Shown piece by piece: positions 46,244 through 58,124 of a stretch of 64,000 bases of DNA. The DNA comes from Phallus indusiatus (taxonomy: Eukaryota; Basidiomycota; Agaricomycetes; Phallales; Phallaceae), in assembly GCA_027605045.1 (NCBI GenBank), contig JAQFWX010000126.1:1-64000 (forward strand), given 5' to 3'. How positions within the stretch are numbered: position 1 is the first letter of the stretch; every line of letters starts with the position of its first letter. The notes below the pieces were generated by a model. It saw only the letters and a program-made list of their open reading frames with translations, did not search any database and was not told the origin of the DNA. Made by a program: the position numbers and the translations under genes.

Positions 46244-48402
46244 ATGCCGAGTGACAAGTTCGACCTCTCAGACACAAGTTCGGGTTCTAAAGAACGAGAA
46301 GGAGACCGCGATAAAGAAAGGGACAAGAATGGTTCAAAATCCAAAACTAATGCTGGTCAGACAAAAAGTGCGTGGTTCAGCAGACGCCCGCTTCTTGCGA
46401 AAAAAAAAAAGAAAACTAACACGAAACTGACCCCCATCTCATTGCAGCCAAAGACGTTTCACACGTTCCCTGCAAATTTTTCAGGTTGAGTCAATGTACA
46501 GCCGGTGCCTCTTGTCCTTTTTCTCACCAGATGGCTGAGCCTGGGCAACAAAAGGACACTTGCCAGTGGTTCTTGAAGGGCAATTGCAAGTTCGGCCACA
46601 AGTGTGCCTTGGCCCACGTTCTCCCCGGTCAACCGATGTCTATGGACAGGAAAAACAAGAAGGCCGCTCAGCAAGCCACTGCAGCTACAGGCGTTCCTCC
46701 TGCCGTTTCCACCACTGCCGGTAATAACAAACGCACCACCGGGACTACCGAGAAGCGAAAGGCACCCGGCGCAAAAGAAGAAAGCCTGCGAATTGGCATC
46801 GCGCGCGGTTTGGGAAGAGGGTCTGCTCCTATTTCAATTTCAAAAGCTACGCTGTCTCCCTCCGCACCAGCACCTTCATTGAGCGACACAGATTTTCCTT
46901 TCGGTTTACCGGACGACTTTACCCCGCAAGTGGTTCAAACCTCTACAACATTAAAACAACACGAGTCTCAAAATAGTGTCGATACAAGCCCTGCCCCTTC
47001 GTTAAATCCTCTACCTCTCGCCGAAGTTGTTGTTACCCCACCTCGACTCGAGTCTGCCAGACAGGCCGGCAGTAGCACCCCTTCTCAACAAGATACCCTG
47101 ACAGAAGATAACACTCCTCTCCCACTATCTAAACCTTCAATTCCACGAGGATTTTCCCGTCAAAATGGTTCAGGAGACTTCGGATTTGGACCCATTGGCT
47201 CCCCTCCACGTTCGTCTCCCGCCCATACCCCAACCTCACAACCAATACCACAATCCATCCACAAGATCAATGAATTCTCGCCTTCCGTTTCTCCCCAAAC
47301 TTCCGGATTAATAACCAGTCCTATGCCTGCATCGTCCCCTTTCTCTAAAAACGCTTTCATGTCCTACAGCTTAGATTTGGATACTTCGGCTAGTACACAG
47401 ATTCGTACCGCTGGCACGCGACCTCCTGTTATTACCGGAGCCATGTCTGTCGGTGGTATCGCCGGATGGGACTCGGCCGTCGCGGGAACTGTCGAAGAAG
47501 ACGACTTTGAAGAATTTTTGCCGTCAAGTTTGAACGAGCTTCTCACAGATGAAGAGAAAAAACGTCGATTAAGTCGCACCGGCGGTCAACGTCCAGTTAT
47601 GGAGACGCACCACCGTTATTCGCGTTCAGTACCTGCAGTCAACCTGATGGACAGCGTGAAGGGAATCTGGAGTGATAACAACGGAGATCTGCAATCGAAT
47701 GTTGGCCTCAGTCCGTCATTCCTTGGTACATCCAACGTCTCCACCGGGTTTTTACCGAGGCGTACGCCTGTCAACGCGCGAACATTCTCCGAGGCACCGC
47801 CAGCCCTCACTGCTAGCAGCACGCATCTCAATTTCTCTAGTTCAGGCTCTCCTTTAACCACTGGTTTCATATCCCCGCCTTTACCGAATATTTTCTCCTC
47901 GCAGCGTACTAGCAACATCGCGCAACATCAGTCCGCTTCTGGAACACTGGATTCACTCCAACAACCGCGGCCGATTCCTGCAGCCAATCAGGATTTGTAC
48001 AGCGGTAACCCCCTTAGCCCAACTGTCCGTGCTTTGCAAGAGCATGCACCTGGACAAAGCTTGCCGCAAGGACTTGCGGCTGGATTGAGCAGATTGCACA
48101 TTCGGCCGTCTGCATCGATTGTAAGCGGCGCAAGCCCGCATCTTCCTACTCTATCGGGAAGCCCAGGTGCACGGTTAATGGGAGGGTCTAGTTTCACGAG
48201 CAATCATAATGAATATACCGGGTTGACAGGGTTGAGTCAAGCGACATCTGCGAATTCTATGTTGGGTTCTTTAGAGTCGCGTTCTAACAATATCAATATT
48301 CCGAACCGAAGACAGTGGCCTTCTTTGTCGATGAAAAGTCCGCTAACGTCAGCTGTTACCACCAATGACGATGGACTGTTCGAAATGGACGAAGATAAAT
48401 GA
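46244..48402 (+). CDS. double CCCH zinc-finger protein
   Basis: A probable RNA-binding protein. Exon 1 is charged (MPSDKFDLSDTSSGSKEREG) and ends QTK; the intron rejoins to KDVSHVPCKFFRLSQC. Two C-x7-C-x5-C-x3-H fingers follow in tandem: CKFFRLSQCTAGASCPFSH and CQWFLKGNCKFGHKCALAH. The remaining 550 or so residues are Ser/Pro/Thr-rich and largely disordered. Small conserved-looking islands include IARGLGRGSAPIS, FGFGPIGSPPRSSPAHTP and EEDDFEEFLPSSLNELLTDE. The protein ends NDDGLFEMDEDK. The finger spacing resembles yeast Lee1 and makorin-type fingers. The FLPSSLNELLT segment with an acidic lead could be a short docking motif. Function beyond RNA binding is not readable. Confidence 0.85.
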
Positions 48403-49317
48403 AACAAATATCCCCCTCCTTTTCTTTTTGCCTTTGTGTGTCGCACGATGCCTTTCCCTTTTTTTCCATTTCCTTCATACGCGTCGATCGAACACATACG
48501 GTGACGACACCTGTCTCTTCTTGGGGTTAAAGTGTAATGTTACATTTGGGACGTTATCCTCTGTGTGAGGATGAGCGTCCATTCCTTTCTTTCCAGTCTC
48601 CCTCATTGGAAAAGACGTCGAAGTCCATCTAAGCGGACTTTGTTTACCGCCTATACTGCATATGTCATGTATATTGGGCCGGGAGGACACGACATACATC
48701 CATACTAAAAGGGAAGGTACTTAGCCCTGCAGGTCCCGCAAGTACGATCCGATACGAACTTGAATTCTTCTTTTCTTCACCTTTCTTTTCTCTGTTTGTT
48801 TGATGCTTAGGGATATACCATAGCCGTGTTCTATCTCAAAGCTTTGTATTTTACCTCAAGCTCCCTTTTTTTTTGTTTGTTTGTTTTTTATTCCATCCAT
48901 CATATCTGTTGTTTACTATCGCGTGCCTGCATGTTAATAAAAGTTAGTTACGATGATGTCGAATATAATGATCCGCTAATGTTATTATACAAATGCAAGT
49001 AATAATAATAATATGCTTATGCATCTGAAGCTCTTTGGGCATTATGCCAGACCCAAACGTTCGGCAGATCTTTGATGATTACAAAGTCATGTGTGCATTA
49101 GACAATTCCCTTCATTCATTTTTTTGATGTTGTCGTTATCGGACCGGTCTGCCGATAGTCAATTTGTTTTTAAACTTTTTGTCGTTTCTTCCTAACATTC
49201 GTGGCTGCATCCCGCTACTTCAAATACAGCAAAAATTTCACCGCGAATTTGATCCGACCACGTGCACACCCGGCATAATATGATGTATTATGATGCTACT
49301 TGCACATCATATTCTTA
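48403..49317. other. 3' flank of the CCCH gene, gene-free
   Basis: About 900 bp with the 3' UTR of the CCCH gene and AT-rich sequence up to the left end of the inverted-repeat element. A CACGTG lies at 49259-49264. No gene is seen. Confidence 0.55.
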
Positions 49318-49342
49318 TGGTGTACATTTGTGGTCAGCTCCA
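49318..49342 (+). repeat. left terminal inverted repeat (perfect 25-bp core)
   Basis: Exact reverse complement of 51686-51710. It is preceded by TA at 49316-49317. Diverged similarity runs on for about 65 further bases. Confidence 0.85.
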
Positions 49343-51044
49343 CTTCGGCACACCGCTTAAGTCCGGGATGATTCGGCCTGATGAGATATCTCAAGATTAT
49401 TGTAGGATTGTATGGCATCAGCGTCTCATTCACCGGAAGACAGTGATTTAGACAAGAGCTACAATAAAGAGTGTTTTTTTTTCGTATTTCAAGCATAATA
49501 TAGACATGTAATTATTCCCCTAAATAATACTACCTCTGGCTAAATTGGTTCAACATGGATCCTCAATTTTTACTCCATAAAAAATTAAAACTGATTCATA
49601 GAATTTTAGGTCAATAACTTTCAGTGGTGCTCTTTAAAAAGCTGAGTGCTTTATAACGCTTTCAGCACACATTTCAAGTTGATAAGGCACAAAAGTTTAT
49701 CGAAGAAAATAAACCAACAGAAATTATAGATCTGTGGATAAATAGAACTTGTTGAGATGAAACTAAACTGCGCAAATTCGAAGAATTCATTGAAAGTTGG
49801 AACAATTGATGACATGATGGACTTCAACTGTGAGGTGAACCGATAAATCCGTACCGCGTTCGGGTTTTTTTCATTTGTATTATTTAATCTCTTTCTCATT
49901 TTTCGTTTGTCTAACATGTCTCGAAATTCCCAAGTTTTTGTTGATGTAAATTGTAATAATTGACCTCATCTCTTTTTCCTTTCTTAATTAGATCTATTTA
50001 TATAATTCACCGGCGTAAATGTAATTAGTTAGTATCATTGTGAAGTAAGTCTTATTGCCCCAAATATTGCTTCACTCAAACTCTCCATTTGCAACTCAAT
50101 TTTATTTGCTTATCGTCGTTCTACACGAGCGATTCACGCTCAAAGGTTAATTCATCCGGTGTTCTCAAGTGGTCGAACTTATTTCAGCGACAAGGCTTCG
50201 ACTTTATTTCACACAATATGATCCAATTCGACTTTTACTAATTTCACATTGAAAAGATAATTAAATAAACTACATCTATTCAGATTATTTACGCATACAA
50301 GAGTGATACACCACATCAATGCTACAGTAAGATTAAATTGACAGTATTAAGTACTTCTACGAAATAAATTTGAATATCCATAAAGCTTTCATATAACAAA
50401 ACAGATGTAATACAAAATAAAGAACACGAAGGAATAGGAAACAAGGAAAGTGGAATAAAGGAAGGCACATAAAAAATGCAAGAATGCGCAAATGTGGACA
50501 AAGGGACTAGAAATTTCTCAAACTCAAGGACAACAAACTCAGGGGAGATGTCGTGTTCACTGCACACAGGTACCCTTAATACATTAGTCACACACGATTA
50601 GAATTTGCTCTAAAGTTTACTAGGGATTGTGAAGCGTGCGAGTCAGTAGTAATAAGGGAAGGAAGGGAGCCGGCGTGTGTGTAGAATAGAGTAGAATAGT
50701 TGTAAGATAAGAGGAAGCAGCGATAGAATAGAAAATAAAAAGTAATTAAGTGAGAGCGCGACTTAAGATTGATTCCTGAGTAAAACGGGTAATAGAACTT
50801 ATCTTTCTTCGTCAAAACGACGCTCTTAAATATGTACATTTTGGTCTAGCTAATATTCCGTTACTTACAGAATTCCAATTCCCTTTTTGAACGACAGTCT
50901 TTTCAGAAAAATAGCAAATGGAGAAGCTAACAAAAGAAACACAAAGAAATGAAAAAATGGAGGAAATAAAGGAAACAAACGGAACAAGCTTTTTAAAGGA
51001 TCTCTGAATGTTAAGATTGAATCTGAGTATAAGAAAATAAACCT

Positions 51045-51137
51045 AAGTCCGTATGGTCTAGTGGTCCCGGTACAATCCAAACGAGGCTATTGTCTGGTTG
51101 GGACAACCAGACAGTCTAGAATCTCGACTCCGGTCTT
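51045..51137 (+). ncRNA. tRNA-like sequence (possible pol III unit or tRNA relic)
   Basis: The ends AAGTCCG (51045-51051) and CGGTCTT (51131-51137) pair with one mismatch, as an acceptor stem would. An A-box-like TGGTCTAGTGG lies at 51054-51064 and a B-box-like ATCTCGACTCC near 51121-51131. Between them a perfect 10-bp hairpin (TGTCTGGTTG-GGA-CAACCAGACA, 51091-51113) replaces a normal anticodon arm. The T stem does not pair well, so it is unlikely to be a working tRNA. A SINE head or decayed tRNA is more likely. Confidence 0.35.
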
Positions 51138-51685
51138 TAAACGTCAGTTTTCGGTATTTTTGAGTGTTTGACGGTGCATATATTGCTGTCTGCGCTTTAC
51201 TGTAGCTGGTGCAGGGCCGTTTTACGGTACTTAGGTTCTTCTTCTACCTCGTTCGGCGCCCTCAACAATTGACTGATGCTGCAACATGCGTCAAAGTTAT
51301 TGACACTTTCTGTTATCTTTTGAAACAAAACCTATTCCCTTTTAATTCCTTCTCTGATTCACCCTTTAAAAATTTCACTTTTTCGTTCAAACCTCTACAT
51401 CTCATACTCACTCATTCAACAGCATATTTATGTAATGGAGTGATTTTGAATAAAGACATCTATATATGATCATCTAAGTGTTGTTCAGATTTCAAATTCT
51501 CAATGCATTCTGCGTGATCTTTTTTTGATTTTTACATCTAAGGTCTTAATTATGAATTCAACAGAGGATATATAAAATTACAATATGCCGCCATTTGCAT
51601 TTCCTCACAGTCTATTTTCATTCTCAATAATAGGTAGGTATCTCAGATATTCAGACCCTGTGCCGGTGACCGGCCGGCACAAAAA

Positions 51686-51710
51686 TGGAGCTGACCACAA
51701 ATGTACACCA
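51686..51710 (-). repeat. right terminal inverted repeat (perfect 25-bp core)
   Basis: Exact reverse complement of 49318-49342 and followed by TA at 51711-51712. Just inside it is a GC-rich patch with its own symmetry (TGCCGG..CCGGCA). Confidence 0.85.
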
Positions 51711-51712
51711 TA

Positions 51713-52198
51713 TATTCTGCAATTTCTTAACCTCTGAAAATATTTTGAAGTGGTATAATGGATTATTTATGTAAGTAATTACAACATACTTCTTGTTTCT
51801 TTACTTGCCGAAATGTACAATCGAGCTGGCCCACTGGCAGGCGCGACGGTACATTCTACAGAATTATACTTTATGTAAGACCGTTATAAGATCAATCAGA
51901 TGTCGATCCAACGATTAATCACTTTAACTCCAACTAGACCGAGTCTCATGAGAAGATGTTTGATTCACTCAAGCGACAATTGGACTCACGATATATAATG
52001 TAGGGCCCCCACCCAGCTAAAATCAGGGCAATGTGTTGTGTCCCAAACGGAGTCAACCGATTACGACTAATATCGATGATGGTGGACAACGACGATAGTA
52101 GTTGAACCAAGAAATATCCACTAGAGCGCGAGTTTTATAGATAAAAAAAAACAAAATAAAATTAGAATTTAAAACTTTCTTTCGAAACAATAATTTAC
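51713..52198. other. gene-free flank of the transposon-like element
   Basis: AT-rich sequence between the right TIR and the 3' end of the receptor-like gene. It may hold that gene's 3' UTR or a further 3' exon. Nothing else is recognised. Confidence 0.5.
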
Positions 52199-54228
52199 TC
52201 ACACTTGCAGCAATATCATTCGACGATATGCACCGGTGATTTTTTTTGAGTGAATATTTCTTGACGTTCCGCGAGTTGCACCTTTAATGAATTTGGATGT
52301 ACTTTTGAGTGCCCTCAGCTGTGCCTCATTGGGGTTTGTTTTCAAACGGCCTTTCTCGTCATACTCCGAGTCAGCAACCTCCCAAGGGGGTACTTTACTA
52401 TCAGCCTCGTTTTCTTCAGGAAGGATGCTGTTGAAATCGATTATTTGACTGGTTCGAGGTAAACTGGGAGAGAACAAGAGTTTCGTCGTCGACATCGGGG
52501 TGGCCGACGTAGGCTCTGAAGAATTGGGGGAGTACAACGAGAAGAAAGGAGGAGTTGACTCGTATTTTGTTAGACTTTCCAAGGCACGTCGCTGAGGTGA
52601 AATGGAGAGGCTGGAAAACTCAGGAGGGGTGTCGGGATTATCAATTAGAAATTTCGTCGAGCTTTCCTCAGTAATCAAGGTGACATCTCTTTCCACGTGG
52701 ATTTCCAATGGCTGCACCGAAGCTTTGAAGTCTCCACTGAAGTGAGAAGAGTCGAACACAGGTATTGTATCTGATCCTACACTCTCCCGACTTCTGCGCT
52801 GGGAAACTCTTTTACTCGAGCCATCCGTGGATTTACGGGATATCATTCGTTTCGGTTTAAATTTCTCGGGAGGTAAAGACACGTTGTTGTGAGCAGAGGT
52901 ATCCAACATCTCGAAGGACTGTTGTGTCGTCGAAAGACCCTGGTCCGTGCTAATGTTTTCAGACTCATATCGTAGACCGTGTAATCGTTTTGCGATAAAG
53001 AGCGACAAGCAAAGGAAGGGGATTGTCATTAAAGGGGAAATGCCGCCGTATCCCAACAAGCGCAGCCTTCACATGATGTATGCACATCTGAGAAAACTGA
53101 TCGGAATATGAGAATCAGTCACATACCAGATAGGATCCGTTACGTCGCAGTGCAAATCATCAGAGGATACAGGTTTGACTGCATTCAATTTAATGACCAA
53201 GGTTGCATACAAGGCGGATGCACAGATAGGGAAAAGGATCAACGTGGGAATGTAACGGGGATGCCATGAGAGGGCTCTATAAATGGGAGGAATGCCGAGT
53301 TTCACGACGAGGAACGTGCCATGGCAATATTACTCACGCGGAAGCATCGTTGAACGCTCGGGGTCGAAGAACGGCTAGCGCGGTAGCAATAGAAAAAGAA
53401 CAGCACCATCCGCTGAGACCAAATGCTGCCATTGAAAAAGACAACGTTTGGACTGCATTGAAGAATGTATGATATCAACATTGGTTGTCCAAGAAAGGCG
53501 AAAGGGGTGAACGTACAGAGACAGAAGGAGTGGGGCATCCGATGAGGATCCATATGATACATTAAACCTGATTTCTGAGGTTAGACAAAAACGTAAATTC
53601 CGAATCAGAACTTAAACTCACCAAGACAAAAAGCAACCTCAAGCCATGTTAGGAGTATGCAATACCAAAGCCTGCCCCATAAACCGCCAAAATTGCGGCC
53701 GGGTAGAATGATAAACGCGTACCAACAAACGAATACGCCTAGACCGGAAAAGAAATGATATGTTAGTAATCACGCTTAGATTCTCAATATCACCTGCCTG
53801 CTAATGAGAAACCGAACCAAACCAACTTGAGTGCATAGGGTATCATCCTCTGGAGGGAGATTTGCACAACAGTTGTGGTATCGGAAAAAAGGGCAAACAG
53901 GAACTACATTGCTTCTCGGGCATGAACAATTTTACTGATATGGTAAATTGCCATTCCCAAATTAGTCGATATCTTTGCTAGGGTTATGCGCAGACGCAGA
54001 AGGGGTTGATTGACCGCTCGGCCCGCTGCCAAAGTTAGTATAGTTAGTGTGTCAGCTGTCAGCACAATTTCGCCGATTCTAAAATATAATGAAATCCCTC
54101 AAATAGCTGGAAGTTTACATGCTTTTGGGTTCTTCAAGGCGAAGGGCAATTATCCAAACCAATGAGGAAGTAAAAAAGCAGAGAACAACGGAGACTATTC
54201 CCATGTTGGGGCCTGTTGGGGTCGTCAT
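52199..54228 (-). CDS. seven-transmembrane receptor-like protein
   Basis: Splicing by eye gives seven hydrophobic segments in order: MGIVSVVLCFFTSSLVWIIA, IVLTADTLTILTLAAG, LKLVWFGFSLAGVFVCWYAF, LWYCILLTWLEVAFCLGLMY, FSMAAFGLSGWCCSFSIATA, YIPTLILFPICASALYATLV and GGISPLMTIPFLCLSLFIAK. A Cys-containing loop (DDLHCDVTDPIW) precedes the last one. A Ser-rich, probably cytoplasmic tail of about 250 residues follows (RKSTDGSSKRVSQRRSRESV) and ends RRMILLQV. This layout fits a G-protein-coupled receptor of a basidiomycete type I cannot assign; it does not match Ste3 pheromone receptors. The start ATG (MTTPTGPN) is at 54228. The join near 53797 seems to need a GC donor, and the exon between helices 2 and 3 is uncertain. 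The GTGAGT just after the stop leaves room for another 3' exon. Confidence 0.65.
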
Positions 54229-55330
54229 ATCATTGCGTACACTAGTGTAGCCGAGTCAATTGAAAGGCGAGTCAAATCATTCTGCCTTGCGTCTTCCAAA
54301 GCTAAAGGGAGCCCCTCTTAAACTGTGGTGCTAAATCTACTGCCACTGGATAAAATACGGGTTTCGGGAATGGTCGCCGGTGCTCTAAAAGGCGTATCGC
54401 GGGCTTGTAAATACCCCGTTTTTTGTTTCGAACAAACGTATGGCGAGCTACACCTGCACAAATGTAGCATGAAAGGGAAGAAGCAGGACAATATTAAAGC
54501 CACAGTAAGACTAGAACCAAGTTGACCTGGAAATGGCACTTGTTCGTTGATGAGTGATGCATTGATGCGTGACAGGATCCTGTGACATTTCGTGAACAGA
54601 CCATGCGGCACTCACTTCGTACAAAGTGCAGTTTCGATTACAAGTTACGCCAAATACGGAACAAGAAGTGGTTCACGGGTAACCAAAAAGAGGATGAGCT
54701 TCGGAGGATCTGCGACAAAATCTTGAACAAGGAACGGAAATACAGCATTCGAAGCTTGAGCGTGGACAAAACACTAGCTGATTCCGAGTCTAAAATATAC
54801 CTTGTGGAAGACTTTCGCTATCTTATATATTTATCCAAAAGAAAAGGTCAGTGCCTTCCTGGACCAAGCGAAATTTCCTCCCACGATGGTGCTAGACCGA
54901 GTTGGGAAATGCGAGCTTGATTTGTCGCGTTCCATAGGGTAACGAACTTTAAGCTTCAGGGTCCGCACCACTCATCAGTTTCATGTACAGGTACCTGCGA
55001 TAGAGGAATATTGTACACAATTCCAGCTAAAACTGCTCGTATATTTGCCTTATTGCTTGGAATTCATTTTTTTGACAGGCTTGCAGTCGAATTTAATAGC
55101 TTTAGAAAAATGTGAGCTGTTCCAAGTCGTGTGCTGCTTGGGACAACCGGCAAAGAGATCAAAAACGCCAACGCCACTCTCAATTTGTCTCCGCGATTTG
55201 AAAATCTTTGAGATTATTACCCTGGTGCCGTCTCCCAGGCGATATTTTGGAAGCTCGCTTCTTTCCCTTCTGTCTCTTCTCTCGAAACCAAGTCATTCTT
55301 TTCAATGGTCCATTATCCTCGCGCTCACTA
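54229..55330. other. intergenic region between the receptor-like and Ser-rich genes
   Basis: About 1.1 kb. One 112-codon plus-strand frame at 54582-54920 is rich in Lys/Arg but matches no family I know, has no splice support and is not called as a gene. The remainder should hold two divergent promoters. Confidence 0.5.
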
Positions 55331-56523
55331 ATGCCTTCAGAATCCTTTCAACCATTCAAACAGTCTGTGGTTCGCTCTCTAAGACATGCTTGGAGTACTT
55401 TGACCAAAAAAGATCTTGACGATGAAACACAATTTGACCCATTTGCCTCAACTTGGTTTCTCGCCGACGAGGGAGCCATTAATCAAAACTTGACAGGATG
55501 TGCAGGTCCCACGCGGAGATCTGCGCTCGTGGATTCATCGAGTTTTGACTCCTTTTCAGACGCTCTTTCCACCACTCCCGAGTCCCAATCTTCCCTCACC
55601 CAATCCATAGAAGAATTTCCAGACGAGCTAACGAGCTTTTTACCCTCGTTCGACTCCCCTCCCAGTTCTCCGAGATCATCTATTTCTTATGAATCCCACT
55701 CCTTGGAGGGTAGCCAAATATCGGACCCCAGTCCGGAACCGGGCCATTTCAGAGACAGGTATTCTCGTCAATCTCTTTTTCTCGACTTGATGGAAGATTC
55801 CTTCGGTGATCACAATAATTCGAGAAAAATTTTACAGTCCCCCAGGCTTGAATTTTCGACTCCGGGCACCAATTTCACAAGTCCTGATAGTCATAAAAGG
55901 GTAAATATTTTTTACTCAGTTTTTATACCTTTTGAGTTAATATAGTTCGTTGTGATAATAGACCCATCGAACTCGGACGTCAATTGATGTACGATTCATT
56001 TCTGATTGTGGTCCCGCTTCCATTCAGTGTTGGAGACCACTCTCGTGGTCCGGTCTTCTCGGAGTCGTATCATTGCGCACAAAACGCCCAAAAAACGAAA
56101 TCGCATTTGTTTGCGAAAACTATCCCAACGTCATTAGTACCGAAGAAGAATATGACGCAATGCTCGCGTGGCTTTTTGCATCAACAAATAATAATTCTCG
56201 CCCCAAGTTCGATTTATGGGTTGTGAACAAAACCCTGACTTCGGGAAGAATGCACATCGGCAGGTATGGGAATCACCCAAATAGAAGTGTTTACAATTCA
56301 ATATCTGAAAAACGTCTATTTCAGTCCTGGGCCACGAGCCCAATCATCTTCGGGGTTTTTACGCGCAACGCCGCCAAGAAAACAACTTCGACGCGCAGCG
56401 ACTACGCTGATGTCCTCCCCGAGAATTTCAGAAGCTCCCCCGCTCTCGTGGAAACTCGGAACTCATTCCGAGGAATATTCCGGTTCAAATTCCACCGAAA
56501 ACAACCTTCGCGGTTGGATCTGA
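55331..56523 (+). CDS. hypothetical Ser-rich acidic protein
   Basis: At least three exons. Exon 1 begins MPSESFQPFKQSVVRSLRHA and includes WSTLTKKDLDDETQFDPFAS, a Ser/Pro/Asp-rich stretch (FPDELTSFLPSFDSPPSSPR) and FLDLMEDSFGDHNNSRK. A second exon reads KNEIAFVCENYPNVISTEEE, YDAMLAWLFAST and FDLWVVNKTLTSGRMHIG. A third, after an intron with acceptor TTTCAG, starts SPGPRAQSSSGFLRATPPRK and ends NNLRGWI. I recognise no domain. The WST-L and YDAMLAWLF segments look like short helices and might mediate binding. The exon 1-2 join is uncertain and an alternative end at 56540 exists if the last intron is retained. The start is the first ATG in its frame. Confidence 0.55.
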
Positions 56524-58124
56524 TACGACTAATCGTCTAGGAGATCCACTCACCTAATGATCGTCGACATGGCGTTGACGCATCATTTGTATATATTACA
56601 CGCCAGTCCCGCTCTTTTGACTTTTCCTTTTTTATAGTCTTTTCGTAAATATGTGAAATTTACAGAGACCCACCGGTAGAAGTACCGGCTTAGATGGACA
56701 TCTTCCCTTTAAAAGATGAACGAAAACAGTCCTGTAATTTAGAAAGGCTTTCCTGTCTCACATGCTGGTATATAATACGCATATGAGGGGCCGATCTCAA
56801 TGTTTCTTTTGTTTTCAACACTGATCAACATGATTGAATCTTTTGAAGTTCTTTCAATATATTGAACATTCATTTACACGTATACAGAAAAACGTGTCTG
56901 AACCGTAATTGCGGAATTCGATAGTTTATCCTGTTTGCGTCAGCTGATATTTAATACCTATCCCGTCAATGACCTATGCTCCTTACAATGAATGATGTTT
57001 CATTCATTTGTGCTCTCAACGTCGCGAATATCCATATCAGTTGCGATGTCGACTCGGAAATGAGCAATTTCACGCGTCGGGGCGCGGATTCCAAAATCCC
57101 AACAACTGCTGAGTACCGAAATGCAATTGAATTAATGATCTATCGATGTTTGTTGAGTTGCTTTCTACGCTCGTTTGATTAAATGTTTTGCAGATCACTC
57201 ACCAATTGAGGAAATACTGAACAATAGTCTCGGAGTAGCTCCAGCAGAAACAACAAAAGTAGAGGTATAATAACTTCATGTAAATTGGAGTTCCACTCTC
57301 AAAACACCTGCTCATGACATTCATCTCTCCTAAGCGACAGTCTGCATGTAATTGATTGGCGAAAATGGAATTGTGATTACGAACCGCCTTAGAGCCTAAT
57401 GGACGCAGATTGCGCGTTGTAAAGAATCGACACTGACAGATATCTCTGGTCATTTTATCGTTCGTTGAATTACGCCAGTTTTCTCTTTGGCTGAAAGTAG
57501 CCCATCCAGAAAACACTAATACGGCGGTTAGTGTTGATCGTATGGGTATTATACTTCCGGGTCTGCCCCTGCAGTTTTGCCAAAGACATCAACAGGAGCC
57601 AATCAAAACCACTCAACTGCTGGATCAATCACGATATACACGACCCGGGCTTATTGATAACTCATTGACAATTCCTGTTGGGACCGGTGCTTTCATCAGT
57701 AAGTATCTTCCGATTGTTAGATATTAAGAAATCAAAACCTAATAGGACACATGTTTGAATTTCATTTCGCCTTGAAGGAAAATGATTCATTTCCTATCAC
57801 AAAGTCACCTCCAGTGCCAATGACAACTAATGACAACTAATGAACCGGTCCTGACTCTTTCAATTCCAAAGTCCGCCAGGGCTCAGCTTAGTCACACTAC
57901 CTGGGACGGCGCGTGTTCGGTGTTCCTCACATTTCTCTCCAGTTTCTCCAAATTGTTATCTCATTTGCGCTCCTTTTGTCTCCAGTCGGGAGCCATATTT
58001 TCTCACCATTTTCTGTCTATAGAGCTTCCTAACGAACATTCACTGGCCGCCTTTTGGCCCGTATACCCTCATTGTTATACCGTCGACCCAAGTAACTGTA
58101 CTTGCTTGTATACCCCAGTGAAAT
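56524..58124. other. gene-free region upstream of the BTB/CAP-Gly gene
   Basis: About 1.6 kb with short frames only (57199-57516 minus, 57542-57727 plus), none with a recognisable domain. The sequence AATGACAACT is duplicated in tandem near 57819-57838. I see no transposon ends. Confidence 0.5.

Larger units (their letters stand above)
49318..51710. mobile_element. decayed or non-autonomous DNA transposon with TIRs and TA duplication
   Basis: The first 25 bases (beginning TGGTGTACATTTGTGG) recur as an exact reverse complement at 51686-51710. Both ends are flanked by TA (49316-49317 and 51711-51712), as for Tc1/mariner-like insertions. Inside the perfect part, similarity continues with substitutions: 39 bases in on the left is TGAGATATCTCAAGATTATT, and 40 bases in on the right (reverse strand) is TGAGATACCTACCTATTATT. 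The terminal repeats are therefore about 90 bp with drift. The 2.4-kb interior is AT-rich, has only frames below 90 codons and no transposase motif I recognise. It includes a tRNA-like segment. It may be an internally deleted element or two facing MITE copies. Confidence 0.65.

Noticed and set aside
52199..54228. Ste3-type pheromone receptor
   Set aside because: Helix number fits, but I see none of the Ste3 hallmarks and no pheromone precursor gene (short frame ending in a CaaX box) nearby.
54582..54920. 112-codon plus-strand frame rich in Lys and Arg
   Set aside because: No homology I recognise and no splice or promoter support. It lies between two divergent genes and may be part of a leader.
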